DNA of 64,000 bases from Bacteroidaceae bacterium (GCA_017520935.1 JAFXEF010000053.1:62001-126000), one strand, 5' to 3'; shown: positions 35,828 through 45,257, counted from the stretch's first letter. The notes: generated by a model from the letters alone, not told the origin. A program made the numbers and translations.

Positions 35828-35868
35828 TCGCAAGAAAGCTGTTCCGAACTTCGCTTTTACGCACTGCT

Positions 35869-36798
35869 ATGGAGAAACTTCGCGACAACATCGAGTACAT
35901 CGACGTGGCACGGCTCATCGCCGAGGGCGGTGGCAAGGACTTCCTCATCAACCTTGACCTGCACCTGCCGCGCAAGGATGTCACCCACCTACTCCTCAAG
36001 GGCGGTTTCATCATCATCCTCTGCAAGGGCAGCGGCGGTCGCATGGTCATCAACGGCAAGGAATACCGCGTGGAGGGAAACAACGTTATTGTGCTCTCCG
36101 AAAATCAAGTCATCAACTACATAGAGCCAGTGCTGCTCACCGAGAACAACCTCATAGCCCTGTTGCCCGAATATATCCTGCGGCTGCCCTCGCCCGTGGA
36201 CACCAACTTCTTCGGCTACTCGCGCTACCGAGCGGTGATCACGCTCACCGATACCAAGTTCGACGACCTGTACAGCTACTATCGCTTCATCCATAAGGAG
36301 ATGAACGAGGAGGGGCGCTACCAGCGCGAGATCGTGAGTGCCATCTTCAGCGCCCTCATACTGGAAATACTGGCCGAATATGAGCGCATCTATCACCTGC
36401 AGCCCGACGTGACCATCCGCCACGAGAGCCTCAGCGACCGCTTCTTCCGCCTGCTGGCCCTGCACTTCCGCGAGGAGCACACGGTGCATTACTATGCCGA
36501 CCGCCTGAACCTCACACCCAAATACCTCTCCACAGCCATCAAGCGCATCACGGGGCGACCCATCCTGGACTGGATACACGAAGCACTGCTCATCGAGGCC
36601 TCCATGTTGCTGCGCACTACTGACCTCACAGTGGAGGAGATCTCATTCCGCCTCAACTTTGCCAACCCCTCAGCTTTCGTGCAGTTCTTCAAGCTCCACA
36701 TCGGCACCACCCCACACCGCTATCGTGTGAACCTCAACCGACAAGCTCCTGCACATGACAATACAGACAATGGAAACGGGCAGAGCGCCAGGAGATAA
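35869..36798 (+). CDS. AraC-family transcriptional regulator
   Basis: A 309-residue cytoplasmic regulator. Residues 1-170 form a cupin-like sensing domain (GGFIIILCKGSGGRMVINGK, VEGNNVIVLSENQ). Residues 200-295 are a two-helix-turn-helix AraC domain (HTVHYYADRLNLTPKYLSTA followed by IKRITGRPILDWI; DLTVEEISFRLNFANPSAFV then QFFKLHIGTTPHRYR). The usual Bacteroidales role is control of an efflux, stress or small-molecule gene. No adjacent target is evident, because the next gene converges on it with 15 nt between stops. The stop is followed directly by the GNAT gene on the other strand. Confidence 0.85.
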   Translation: MEKLRDNIEYIDVARLIAEGGGKDFLINLDLHLPRKDVTHLLLKGGFIIILCKGSGGRMVINGKEYRVEGNNVIVLSENQVINYIEPVLLTENNLIALLPEYILRLPSPVDTNFFGYSRYRAVITLTDTKFDDLYSYYRFIHKEMNEEGRYQREIVSAIFSALILEILAEYERIYHLQPDVTIRHESLSDRFFRLLALHFREEHTVHYYADRLNLTPKYLSTAIKRITGRPILDWIHEALLIEASMLLRTTDLTVEEISFRLNFANPSAFVQFFKLHIGTTPHRYRVNLNRQAPAHDNTDNGNGQSARR

Positions 36799-36813
36799 TT
36801 GAAGTTTGGACTA

Positions 36814-37251
36814 TCAATCAAGAAGCATCCGATAGACGTTAGTTTCTTTCGGTTCGAAGCCAAGCGAGCGGTACAGGGCATTGGCAGCAATGCGCTTCGG
36901 GTTTGAGGTGAGCATCAAGGTATGGGCATCCCACTCACGGGCCTGCTCTATAGCTTCTGCCACAAGCAGGCGTCCTAATCCTTGCCCGCGATAAGCGTTG
37001 TCTACCACCACATCCTCAATCCAAGCCTTACAGCCTGTGGGGCTGTAATATCTACCGATTGTGAGCATTCCTACTACGGCATCGTCACAGCACAGGAGCA
37101 GCAGGCGATTGCTGTCAGAGGCCAAGAGACGACGGTAGTCGTCCTCCGTGAAAGCTACGGTACGGGTAGTAAGTTGGCTCAAGAGATGTACTACGGCTTC
37201 GTAGTGCGAGGCGGTGAAGACGGTGGGGATAATGATACTGTAGTGATTCAT
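36814..37251 (-). CDS. GNAT-family N-acetyltransferase
   Basis: A 145-residue protein from the ATG at 37251. It shows the GNAT fold: IEDVVVDNAYRGQGLGRLLV (the acetyl-CoA pyrophosphate loop RGQGLG), EAIEQAREWDAHTLMLTSNP and ALYRSLGFEPKETNVYRM. The substrate is unknown. It forms its own unit or is read from the 62-residue membrane protein gene upstream if the hairpin at 37256-37291 is read through. Confidence 0.82.
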   Translation of the reverse strand: MNHYSIIIPTVFTASHYEAVVHLLSQLTTRTVAFTEDDYRRLLASDSNRLLLLCCDDAVVGMLTIGRYYSPTGCKAWIEDVVVDNAYRGQGLGRLLVAEAIEQAREWDAHTLMLTSNPKRIAANALYRSLGFEPKETNVYRMLLD

Positions 37252-37255
37252 TCTA

Positions 37256-37291
37256 TGAAAACAAGTGAGCGGTGCCACAGGCTCCGCTCAC
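37256..37291 (-). terminator. Hairpin terminator after the 62-residue membrane protein
   Basis: Stem GTGAGCGG/CCGCTCAC with inner GCC/GGC, followed on the minus strand by TTGTTTTC. It overlaps the leader of the GNAT gene, so it may act as an attenuator. Confidence 0.65.
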
Positions 37292-37312
37292 ACCTCTATG
37301 GTGATTATTTGA

Positions 37313-37501
37313 TTACTTGAACCAATCTACCAACTTGTCCTTGGCGTAGAAGTAATACACAGCCAATCCAAGCCAAGAGCATGAAAGTACCAACACTGAA
37401 CTGATAATCTTACCCACGAGGCCTATAGGCATCTTTAAAATCTCCAATACGGCCTTGATAGCAAGCACCAGACCGATGATGTAAATAATAGTTCCAATCA
37501 T
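37313..37501 (-). CDS. 62-residue two-helix membrane protein
   Basis: Two hydrophobic segments (about 2-22 and 29-52) are separated by KMPIGLVGK and end in FYAKDKLVDWFK. Size and layout resemble PLDc_N-like small membrane proteins, but the match is weak. It lies 87 nt after pyruvate:ferredoxin oxidoreductase, with a hairpin between. Function unknown. Confidence 0.6.
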   Translation of the reverse strand: MIGTIIYIIGLVLAIKAVLEILKMPIGLVGKIISSVLVLSCSWLGLAVYYFYAKDKLVDWFK

Positions 37502-37538
37502 TGTTCTTTCTTTTAAGGTTTGTTGTTATTTTCAGTTA

Positions 37539-37572
37539 ATGATAGCCAGATACCTTCACACCTGGCTATCAT
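37539..37572 (-). terminator. Hairpin after pyruvate:ferredoxin oxidoreductase
   Basis: A perfect 11-bp stem (ATGATAGCCAG/CTGGCTATCAT) 17 nt after the stop codon. It lacks a U-run, so it may stabilise the mRNA end rather than terminate. Confidence 0.5.
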
Positions 37573-37588
37573 GTAATCTTCAGTTCAC

Positions 37589-40500
37589 TTAATACTCCAT
37601 CTTGGTCATGCGCACATAGCTCTGGTAGCGCTTCTTGGCCATCTCTTCACAAGCAGCAAAGAGGTCGGCAGCCTCGGCTGGATACTGCTTCATGACAGAA
37701 GCGAAGCGTACCTCGCCCTTCAGGAAGTCCTGGAAGCCCTCCCACTGCGGCTCCTTGGAGTCGAGTGTGAACGGATTCTTGCCCTCAGCCTCGAGTGCGG
37801 GGTTGTAGCGCCACAGGTGCCAGTAACCGCATGCTACGGCAGCAGCCTCCTCGGCCTGAGCCTTGCCCATGCCCTTCTTGAGACCGTGGTTGATACAGGG
37901 GGCGTATGCGATGATGATGGATGGACCGGGATAAGCCTCAGCCTCGCGGATAGCCTTGAGACACTGGCTCTGGTCGGCACCCATAGCTATCTGTGCCACG
38001 TATACATAGCCGTATGTGGTAGCAATCATACCGAGGTCTTTCTTACGGATACGCTTACCTGAAGCTGCGAACTTGGCAATAGCACCGAGCGGAGTAGCCT
38101 TTGAAGACTGTCCGCCGGTGTTAGAGTACACCTCGGTGTCGAGCACGAGGATGTTCACATCTTCACCCGAAGCAATCACGTGGTCGAGACCACCGTAACC
38201 GATGTCGTATGAAGCACCGTCACCACCAATAATCCACTGTGAACGCTTCACAAGGTAGTGGCTGAGTTCCTTGAGCTGAGCACATGCGGGGCAGCCGTCG
38301 GCAGCACCCTTCTCAATCATCGGATTGAGTTTGGCAGCCGCAGCCTTAGATGCATCGGCATCGTTCTGACCGGCAATCCACTCTTGAGCAGCCTCCTTGA
38401 ACTCGGCAGGTGTAGCCTCATCGGCGATAGCACCCTCGAGGATAGCCTGGATACGTGCCTTCATCTTCTTGTTGGCCAATGCCATACCGAGGCCAAACTC
38501 GCAGAAGTCCTCGAAGAGTGAGTTGGCCCATGCGGGACCCTGACCCTTCTCATTGGTCGTATATGGTGTTGAGGGGATTGAACCAGAGTAGATGGATGAG
38601 CAACCTGTAGCGTTGGCCACCATCTCACGGTCACCATAGAGCTGAGAGATGAGCTTTACATAAGGTGTTTCACCGCAACCAGAGCAAGCGCCCGAGAACT
38701 CGAAGAGCGGAGTAGCGAACTGTGAGTTCTTGGGATTAGACTTGATGTCTACCAGGTGCTGCTTGGTCTTCACGTTCTTCACGCAGTAATCCCAATTGGC
38801 AGCCTCATGAAGCTCGCCTTCGAGCGGAACCATCTTGAGGGCAGGGCCACCGAGCTTCGGATTGCCGGGACATACGTCAACACAGTTGCCGCAACCGAGA
38901 CAGTCCATTACACCCACTTGGATACGGAACTTCATACCCTTCATAGGAGCGGGAGCCTTCATATCAATCATAGCACCGTTTACGCCAGCTGCTTCGGTAT
39001 CGTCCATTACGAACGGACGGATACAAGCGTGAGGACAAACGAATGCACACTTGTTGCACTGGATACACTTCTCGGCATCCCAAACAGGCACGAAGGGAGC
39101 TACGCCACGCTTCTCGTATGCGGCTGTACCCTGAGGCCAAGTACCGTCCTCATAACCCTTGAAGGCCGATACGGGGAGCAGGTCGCCATTCTGTGCATTG
39201 ATAGGACGAACCACTTCGTTGATGAATGCGGGATCGTCGTTGGCAGCCACCTCGTCAGTGGGGAGATTAGCCCAAGCAGCGTCCACAGGAAGTTCCTTGT
39301 ACTCGCCACCGCGGTCAACGGCTGCATAGTTCTTGTTCACGATATCCTCACCCTTCTTGCCGTATGACTTCACGATGAACTTCTTCATTTGCTCGATAGC
39401 CAAGTCTACGGGAATCACCTCGGTAATGCGGAAGAAGGCACTCTGAAGGATGGTGTTAGTACGGTTGCCGAGACCAATCTCCTGAGCAATCTTGGTAGCG
39501 TTGATGTAGTAAACCTTGATATTGTTCTCTGCAAAGTAGCGCTTCACGTTGTTGGGCAGGTTGGCAGCCAGTTCGTCTCCCTCCCAGATAGTGTTGAGAA
39601 GGAAGGTACCATTCTTCTGCAAACCGCGTGTCACATCGTACATCTTCAGGTAAGCCTGTACGTGGCAAGCCACGAAGTTAGGTGTATTCACCAAATAGGT
39701 AGAGCGAATTTCGCTGTCACCGAAGCGGAGGTGAGAGCAGGTGAAACCGCCCGACTTTTTGGAGTCGTATGAGAAGTATGCCTGGCAGTGCTTGTCGGTG
39801 TTGTCACCGATAATCTTCACTGAGTTTTTGTTGGCACCTACCGTACCGTCAGCGCCGAGGCCGTAGAACTTCGCCTGGAACATGCCTTCACCCCCCATAG
39901 CAATCTCTTCCTGCTGGGGCAGTGAAGTGAAGGTAACATCGTCAACGATACCCACAGTAAACTGGTTCTTAGGCTCTGCCATAGCGAGGTTCTCATATAC
40001 GGCAAGAATCTGAGCCGGTGTGGTATCGTTAGATCCGAGGCCATAGCGCCCACCCACGATAACAGGAGCTTCGGGCTGGCCATAGTAGCATTCCTTAACG
40101 TCGAGATAAAGAGGTTCACCATTGGCACCGGGTTCTTTGGTGCGGTCAAGAACGGCAATGCGCTTGGCTGTCTTGGGCACAGCAGCGAGGAAGTGCTTGG
40201 CCGAGAAGGGACGATAGAGGTGTACGGCCACGAGACCAACCTTCTCACCCTGAGCGGTGAGGTGGTCTACCACTTCGCGGATAGCCTCAGTCACAGAGCC
40301 CATGGCAATGATGACACGCTCAGCATCGGGAGCGCCATAATAGTCGAACAAGCCATACTTGCGACCAGTAACCTCCGAAATCTTCTCCATGTACTCCTCT
40401 ACAACAGCAGGTACGTTGGCATAGTAGTTGTTGCAACTCTCGCGATGAGCGAAGAAGGTGTCGGGGTTCTCGGCCATACCACGTGCCACGGGATGCTCAG

Positions 40501-41134
40501 GAGAGAGGGCACGACCACGGAACTCAGCAAGCGCCTGCTTGTCAATGAGCGGAGCGAGATCCTCGTTCTCCAACATCTCAATCTTCTGAATCTCGTGAGA
40601 GGTACGGAATCCGTCAAAGAAATTCACGAACGGTACGCGGCTCTTGATGGTAGCGAGGTGAGCCACACCGGCAAGGTCCATCACCTCCTGCACAGAGCCT
40701 TCGGCCAACATGGCAAAGCCTGTCTGACGGGTCGACATCACATCCTGATGGTCGCCGAAGATACAAAGGGCATGAGAGGCCAATGTACGTGCCGATACGT
40801 GGAATACGCAGGGGAGGAACTCGCCTGCAATCTTGTACATATTGGGAATCATCAGCAGCAAGCCCTGCGATGCGGTATATGTAGTTGTCAGTGCACCGGC
40901 CTGGAGTGAACCGTGTACGGCACCTGCAGCACCACCTTCAGACTGCATTTCCTGTACGAGTACTGTTTCGCCGAAGATATTCTTGCGGCCCTGAGCAGCC
41001 CACTCGTCGACATACTCAGCCATTGTTGATGACGGCGTAATAGGATAGATGGCTGCAACCTCACTGAACATATAGGAGATATGTGCAGCTGCCTGATTAC
41101 CGTCACAAGTGATAAACTTCTTTTGTTTAACCAT
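37589..41134 (-). CDS. nifJ: Pyruvate:ferredoxin (flavodoxin) oxidoreductase
   Basis: An 1181-residue single-chain enzyme that converts pyruvate and CoA to acetyl-CoA and CO2 while reducing ferredoxin, the usual route in anaerobic Bacteroidales. Domains in order: PFOR N-terminal (YPITPSSTMAEYVDEWA, TTYTASQGLLLMIPNMYK), domain II, the gamma domain, a two-cluster ferredoxin domain (CIQCNKCAFVCPHA about 688; CLGCGNCVDVCPGNPK about 742), an additional cluster ligand in SGACSGCGETP, and the thiamine diphosphate domain (GDGASYDIGYGGLDH about 973; DTEVYSNTGGQSSKATP). Length and cluster ligands are complete. No clear consensus promoter is visible in the 86-nt gap upstream. Confidence 0.96.
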   Translation of the reverse strand: MVKQKKFITCDGNQAAAHISYMFSEVAAIYPITPSSTMAEYVDEWAAQGRKNIFGETVLVQEMQSEGGAAGAVHGSLQAGALTTTYTASQGLLLMIPNMYKIAGEFLPCVFHVSARTLASHALCIFGDHQDVMSTRQTGFAMLAEGSVQEVMDLAGVAHLATIKSRVPFVNFFDGFRTSHEIQKIEMLENEDLAPLIDKQALAEFRGRALSPEHPVARGMAENPDTFFAHRESCNNYYANVPAVVEEYMEKISEVTGRKYGLFDYYGAPDAERVIIAMGSVTEAIREVVDHLTAQGEKVGLVAVHLYRPFSAKHFLAAVPKTAKRIAVLDRTKEPGANGEPLYLDVKECYYGQPEAPVIVGGRYGLGSNDTTPAQILAVYENLAMAEPKNQFTVGIVDDVTFTSLPQQEEIAMGGEGMFQAKFYGLGADGTVGANKNSVKIIGDNTDKHCQAYFSYDSKKSGGFTCSHLRFGDSEIRSTYLVNTPNFVACHVQAYLKMYDVTRGLQKNGTFLLNTIWEGDELAANLPNNVKRYFAENNIKVYYINATKIAQEIGLGNRTNTILQSAFFRITEVIPVDLAIEQMKKFIVKSYGKKGEDIVNKNYAAVDRGGEYKELPVDAAWANLPTDEVAANDDPAFINEVVRPINAQNGDLLPVSAFKGYEDGTWPQGTAAYEKRGVAPFVPVWDAEKCIQCNKCAFVCPHACIRPFVMDDTEAAGVNGAMIDMKAPAPMKGMKFRIQVGVMDCLGCGNCVDVCPGNPKLGGPALKMVPLEGELHEAANWDYCVKNVKTKQHLVDIKSNPKNSQFATPLFEFSGACSGCGETPYVKLISQLYGDREMVANATGCSSIYSGSIPSTPYTTNEKGQGPAWANSLFEDFCEFGLGMALANKKMKARIQAILEGAIADEATPAEFKEAAQEWIAGQNDADASKAAAAKLNPMIEKGAADGCPACAQLKELSHYLVKRSQWIIGGDGASYDIGYGGLDHVIASGEDVNILVLDTEVYSNTGGQSSKATPLGAIAKFAASGKRIRKKDLGMIATTYGYVYVAQIAMGADQSQCLKAIREAEAYPGPSIIIAYAPCINHGLKKGMGKAQAEEAAAVACGYWHLWRYNPALEAEGKNPFTLDSKEPQWEGFQDFLKGEVRFASVMKQYPAEAADLFAACEEMAKKRYQSYVRMTKMEY

Positions 41135-41220
41135 AGTTGTAGTTTGTTAAAAATAACGTTATTCTTTCCTATACTTTAGATTAAAAATCTTCTTACCCAA
41201 ACATGAATCCTCGCTTTAAT

Positions 41221-42399
41221 TTAATATAAAAATCCGAAGAGCCAGAGCGGAATCTGGTTGCCGCGTCCAAGCTCACGTCTGTGCATAACGTAGTACACAT
41301 CAGGGTTGTTCTTGACACGGACACCCTCGGCACACACACGCAGCTGTATTTTCTCGTCCACGAAGAACGACACCCCCTTACCACCCTTGTTCACGGCATG
41401 GTCTTTCCACAGGGAGTTGGCCATAAAGGTTTCCAACACATCCTGCTCGTCAACCTTCACGGGATAGATGCTGTATACCAAATTGGTATTATGAAGTATA
41501 ATCTTGGCAGGTTTCTTGGGAAAGGAATCGCCTGGATTGTATATCATATTGATAAGTCGTGCATCGGCCAGATACTTGATGTAGTTCATCACCGTAGCAC
41601 GTGAGGTCTGTATAGTATCAGCCAGCTTGCTCACATTGGGTGCCTGCGGACCATTTACCGCCAACAAATAAAGCAGTTTCTTTATCTTGGATAGATACTT
41701 GAGTTCTATCTGTTGCACGATTAGTATATCCACCTCCATCATGGCATTCATCGTCTTGAGAAGGTTCTCCGAGAAATTGCGTTTTTCAAGGAAGAAAGGA
41801 TAAAACCCGTGGTGCAGATAGTTCTGGAAGAAAGCATTGGGGCTCACCTTTGGCAATATTGTACGGGCTATTTGCTCATGATTGGAGAGTATCTCCTCCA
41901 GCGTATAGCTGCGGAAGTTATTGCCCGTCTTGAGGTTCAGATACTCACGGAATGAGAATCCACGCAAGTTATACGGCTTGGCAATGCCATTGAGCTCATG
42001 ATTCTCCTCCTTGAGACGCATCACAGACGTTCCGGTAAACACAATTTTCAGTTGCGGGAACCTGTCGTAACATTCGCGCAGTTGATGGCTCCAATTGGGT
42101 ATCTTAAATACCTGATCGATGAGCAACACCTTACCTCCACGGCGTATGAACTCCTCTGCAAATTCAGCCAACCCCTTACCTTGGAAGTAAAAGTTGTTCA
42201 TATTGACATACAGGCACGAGCGGTCGTTACGAAAACGCTCTTGCGCATACTGAATAAGAAACGTCGTTTTACCCACGCCACGCGTACCCTTGATACCTAT
42301 CAAGCGGTCATTCCAATCAATCTCATCCATCAGGTTGCGGCGTACCGGAGCCTCGGTATGTGCCAACAGATATTCGTGTGTCTTGTAGAAAGCCTCCAT
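41221..42399 (-). CDS. AAA ATPase of the DUF4143 type with an altered Walker B
   Basis: A 392-residue protein common in Bacteroidetes variable regions. It has a Walker A GTRGVGKTT (about 39-47), the sensor-like IVFTGTSVMRL, FSFREYLNLK and the C-terminal DUF4143 domain (LVYSIYPVKVDEQDVLETFM, FFVDEKIQLRVCAEG). In the Walker B region the reading is VLLIDQVFKIPNWS, with Gln where the family normally has the catalytic Glu (DEVHK), so ATP hydrolysis may be impaired. Function of the family is unknown; some members resemble parts of toxin-antitoxin or defence ATPases. It has its own promoter. Confidence 0.82.
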   Translation of the reverse strand: MEAFYKTHEYLLAHTEAPVRRNLMDEIDWNDRLIGIKGTRGVGKTTFLIQYAQERFRNDRSCLYVNMNNFYFQGKGLAEFAEEFIRRGGKVLLIDQVFKIPNWSHQLRECYDRFPQLKIVFTGTSVMRLKEENHELNGIAKPYNLRGFSFREYLNLKTGNNFRSYTLEEILSNHEQIARTILPKVSPNAFFQNYLHHGFYPFFLEKRNFSENLLKTMNAMMEVDILIVQQIELKYLSKIKKLLYLLAVNGPQAPNVSKLADTIQTSRATVMNYIKYLADARLINMIYNPGDSFPKKPAKIILHNTNLVYSIYPVKVDEQDVLETFMANSLWKDHAVNKGGKGVSFFVDEKIQLRVCAEGVRVKNNPDVYYVMHRRELGRGNQIPLWLFGFLY

Positions 42400-42428
42400 A
42401 TTATCGGCCTATTTTTTATATTTTGCCA

Positions 42429-42459
42429 CAAAGTTACGCTTAATTTACCATTTTGCAAA
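42429..42459 (-). promoter_or_regulatory. Promoter of the AAA/DUF4143 gene
   Basis: Minus strand TTTG (42459-42456), 19 bp, TAACTTTG (42436-42429), with the start codon 29 nt downstream. Confidence 0.8.
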
Positions 42460-42501
42460 CCAAACATTACAATTTTTAGCTACCTTCAACGTTTTTTTTC
42501 G

Positions 42502-42510
42502 TATCTTCGC
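42502..42510 (+). promoter_or_regulatory. Promoter -7 box touching a GTG start
   Basis: TATCTTCGC is followed after three bases by the GTG start at 42514, so transcription would begin at or near the start codon. The -33 region is weak. Confidence 0.4.
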
Positions 42511-42513
42511 ATC

Positions 42514-43671
42514 GTGAAAGCTTACCATCTTTTCAACCCTGAGCACGACCTGGCTCTCGCCAATGGCGACCGTCATTTCATTGCCCCCCGCAACATACGC
42601 GAGATGGCACGCGACTTGGCCCCACTGATGAACGTAGTAGAAGGCAGCCCACAGCCATGGGGGTGGGACTTCACAGCCAAAGCACGATTCATACAGGAAG
42701 GTATCCCCGAAGAGGAGCTTCCTACCGACGAATCGCTGGCCACCCTACGCCACCGCTCAGAGCGCGCCACTGCCCACCACTTACTCTGCACCTTTCGCCA
42801 AGAGCACCTTGCCGGCAACTACACCGGAGAGAGCCTCATCGCCAAATCAATTGACGAGATTGCCGGCTATGCCGCCCGACACGGGCACATACTGCTCAAA
42901 GCTCCCCTCTCGGGCAGCGGCAAGGGATTGAGGCACATCAACAGTGAAGCGCTTCGCTCGTCAGGAAATGTTGGCATATCGTCATTAAAGAAAGTCGAGC
43001 CCTGGATCACTGCCCTCATCCGCCGCCATGGCTACCTCACTGCCGAGCCCTATTATAATAAGGTACAGGATTTCGCTATGGAATTCCGCGTAGCCGACGG
43101 GCGGTGCCACTTCATCGGCTACTCGCTATTCGTGACCGACCACCACGGCCGCTACGACGGCAACCACCTCATGAGCGATGCTAAGATAGAAGAGTTGCTC
43201 ACCACGTACATACCCCGCGAAACACTACACGAGACAGCACGTTGGTTCATAGCCCACTACACCGACATCATCCCCACCGAATGGGACACCACTCGTTTTC
43301 CCCTCTACTTCGGGGTGGATATGATGCTTGTTGACCACAGGCAAAAGCCCGAAAAAAAGTCTGGAACAATGTCCCCAGAATTCAGAATTAAAGAATCAGG
43401 ATTCACCCTTCACCCCTGCGTAGAAATCAACCTCCGCATGAACATGGGCATCATTGCCCACGAGGTATACCGCCAGTACCTTGCCCCCGAAACTAAGGGA
43501 CTATACCGCATCGCCCTCTTTGCCGACAATGCCTCACTGCGCACTTTCAGCGCCGAGCAGGCTGCACTCCACCCCGCTACCTACCGAGATGGACGTATCA
43601 CCAATGGTTATCTCCCCCTCACACCCATTGGGGATGACACTCGCCACCACGCTTATGTGATATGCGAGTAA
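42514..43671 (+). CDS. ATP-grasp-like protein of unknown substrate
   Basis: A 385-residue cytoplasmic protein starting with GTG (MKAYHLFNPEHDLALANGD). The NPEHDxALA opening is typical of an uncharacterised Bacteroidales family. LLKAPLSGSGKGLR resembles the glycine-rich nucleotide loop of ATP-grasp enzymes, and VEINLRMNMGIIAHE fits the metal-binding ExN motif, so an ATP-dependent ligase or kinase is inferred. Two stretches look inserted: INSEALRSSGN (about 142-152), nearly identical to a stretch in malQ, and MSPEFRIKESGF (about 286-297), encoded by period-7 repeat DNA. The upstream in-frame continuation overlaps the divergent AAA gene and is not coding. Confidence 0.7.
   Translation: MKAYHLFNPEHDLALANGDRHFIAPRNIREMARDLAPLMNVVEGSPQPWGWDFTAKARFIQEGIPEEELPTDESLATLRHRSERATAHHLLCTFRQEHLAGNYTGESLIAKSIDEIAGYAARHGHILLKAPLSGSGKGLRHINSEALRSSGNVGISSLKKVEPWITALIRRHGYLTAEPYYNKVQDFAMEFRVADGRCHFIGYSLFVTDHHGRYDGNHLMSDAKIEELLTTYIPRETLHETARWFIAHYTDIIPTEWDTTRFPLYFGVDMMLVDHRQKPEKKSGTMSPEFRIKESGFTLHPCVEINLRMNMGIIAHEVYRQYLAPETKGLYRIALFADNASLRTFSAEQAALHPATYRDGRITNGYLPLTPIGDDTRHHAYVICE
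42937..42962 (+). repeat. 26-bp in-frame repeat shared with malQ (copy 1)
   Basis: It encodes INSEALRSS. It matches 45964-45989 at 22 of 26 positions, in the same reading frame, although the two genes are unrelated. Confidence 0.75.
43377..43404 (+). repeat. Period-7 repeat inside the ATP-grasp-like gene
   Basis: Four units (AGAATTC, AGAATTA, AAGAATC, AGGATTC) are read in frame as PEFRIKESGF, between the VDMMLV strand and the ExN motif. Confidence 0.75.
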
Positions 43672-43705
43672 TTGATGTCATTCTTGCGGAAGTTGTATCT
43701 TTTTC

Positions 43706-43736
43706 TTGTACGTTGCATCTATTTTATGTAACTTTA
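43706..43736 (+). promoter_or_regulatory. Promoter of the GH10-like gene
   Basis: TTG (43706-43708), 20 bp, TAACTTTA (43729-43736), with the start codon 25 nt downstream. Confidence 0.7.
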
Positions 43737-43760
43737 CGGCAAATTTCAAGAACGACACTG

Positions 43761-45257
43761 ATGAAACGATATTTTGCCATCCTACTGCTTGCGTTCCTCG
43801 CAAACATCAACACCCTACAGGCAAACGAGCCATTGAAGCGCGAATTCCGCGGAGCATGGATACAGGCTGTCAACGGACAGTTCATAGGGATGACTCCCGC
43901 TCAGATGCAGGCCACCCTTACCACACAGCTCGATGCGTTGCAGCGGGCAGGCATCAACGCCATCATCTTCCAAGTGCGTCCCGAAGCCGATGCGCTGTAC
44001 CTTTCCTATTATGAACCATGGAGCCGCTACCTCACGGGCGAGCAGGGTGTAGCCCCCGACCCCTTCTGGGATCCCCTACAATGGATGATCAACGAGTGTC
44101 ACCTTCGAGGAATGGAGCTACACGCTTGGATCAACCCTTATCGTGCCAAAACAAAAGGCACCAAAAGTCTGGGGCTGAAGCACCCCTACAAGAAAGATCC
44201 CGAACGCTTCATCCATTACGACGGGATGCTCATCTTCAACCCCGCTTTGCAACTCAACCGCGACTACATCTGCACCATCGTAACCGATATCTTGAAGCGC
44301 TACGATGTAGACGGGCTCCATATCGACGACTACTTCTACCCCTACCCTGTGCCGGGTGTAGAGTTTGACGATGAGGCCTCGTTCCGTGCCGACCCCCGCG
44401 GCTTTACCGACAAGGCCGACTGGCGACGCGACAACGTGAACCTTCTCATCGAACAGCTACACCATACGATACGTGGTGTGAAGCCCTGGATAAAGTTTGG
44501 TATATCGCCCTTCGGCATCTATCGTAATCAAAAGAACGACCCCGAAGGAAGCCTCACCAATGGTTTGCAAAACTACGATGACCTGTATGCCGACATCCTT
44601 CTTTGGATCGACAAGGGTTGGGTAGATTACACAATACCGCAGCTCTACTGGGAAATTGGACATAAGGCAGCCGACTACGAAACATTGGTCGGTTGGTGGG
44701 CAGAGCATGCCAACGGCCGCCCGCTCTTCATCGGGCAAGACGTGATGCGCACCGTGAAGGCTACCGACCCCAACGACCCCACACAGCACCAGCAAGCCCG
44801 CAAGATGACCCTGCAACGCAGCCACGAAAGTATCGGCGGCAGCTGCCAATGGCCAGCATCGGCAGTAGCCGAGAACGCAGGCGGCTATGCCACCGCACTC
44901 ACCGAGGAGTATCACCGCTGGCTGGCTCTACAGCCCAGATACCCTTTCATCGACAAAAAGGCACCCAAGCGGGTGAAGAAGCTTGCCGTCATCTGGACCG
45001 ACGACGGCCCTGTCCTTTGCTGGACTGCCCCGAAATACAAGGACGAAATGAACCGCCCCGTAAGGTACGTCGTATATCGCTTTGTCAAGGGTGAGAAGGT
45101 GAACCTCAACGATGCCACCAAGATAGCGGGATTTACCACCCAACCCTTCTTCCCACTCACTTACGAAGGAGGCGAAGTGAAATATACCTACGTAGTGACA
45201 GCCCTTGACCGACTGCACAATGAGTCGAAGCCGAAGAAAGAAAAAATAAATTTATAA
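43761..45257 (+). CDS. Secreted GH10-like (GHL10/DUF187) glycosidase
   Basis: A 498-residue exported protein; the ATG chosen gives the signal peptide MKRYFAILLLAFLANINTLQA. It shows the GHL10 barrel: REFRGAWIQAVNGQFIGM, LQRAGINAIIFQVRPEADAL, GMELHAWINPYR, DVDGLHIDDYFYPYP (likely catalytic acid region), KFGISPFGIYRN and VDYTIPQLYWEIGH. A C-terminal fibronectin-like domain (about 415-498) follows. Family members act on glycans including peptidoglycan- or glucan-related substrates; the substrate here is unknown. It lies 76 nt before malQ in the same direction and may be co-transcribed with it. Confidence 0.85.
   Translation: MKRYFAILLLAFLANINTLQANEPLKREFRGAWIQAVNGQFIGMTPAQMQATLTTQLDALQRAGINAIIFQVRPEADALYLSYYEPWSRYLTGEQGVAPDPFWDPLQWMINECHLRGMELHAWINPYRAKTKGTKSLGLKHPYKKDPERFIHYDGMLIFNPALQLNRDYICTIVTDILKRYDVDGLHIDDYFYPYPVPGVEFDDEASFRADPRGFTDKADWRRDNVNLLIEQLHHTIRGVKPWIKFGISPFGIYRNQKNDPEGSLTNGLQNYDDLYADILLWIDKGWVDYTIPQLYWEIGHKAADYETLVGWWAEHANGRPLFIGQDVMRTVKATDPNDPTQHQQARKMTLQRSHESIGGSCQWPASAVAENAGGYATALTEEYHRWLALQPRYPFIDKKAPKRVKKLAVIWTDDGPVLCWTAPKYKDEMNRPVRYVVYRFVKGEKVNLNDATKIAGFTTQPFFPLTYEGGEVKYTYVVTALDRLHNESKPKKEKINL

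Larger units (their letters stand above)
34748..35868. other. 1.1-kb accessory region with RNA, gene remnant and repeats
   Basis: No intact gene is present. Contents in order: the RhuM promoter; a plus-strand promoter-like TAACTTTG (about 34901); a repeated GTTTTTGAGTT; one copy of a 17-bp direct repeat (35061); a tRNA-like RNA with its own promoter (minus); a DUF1016 gene remnant (35480-35602); a palindrome and 21-bp tandem repeats (35630-35694); the second 17-bp copy (35722); and the AraC gene promoter. Confidence 0.65.
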
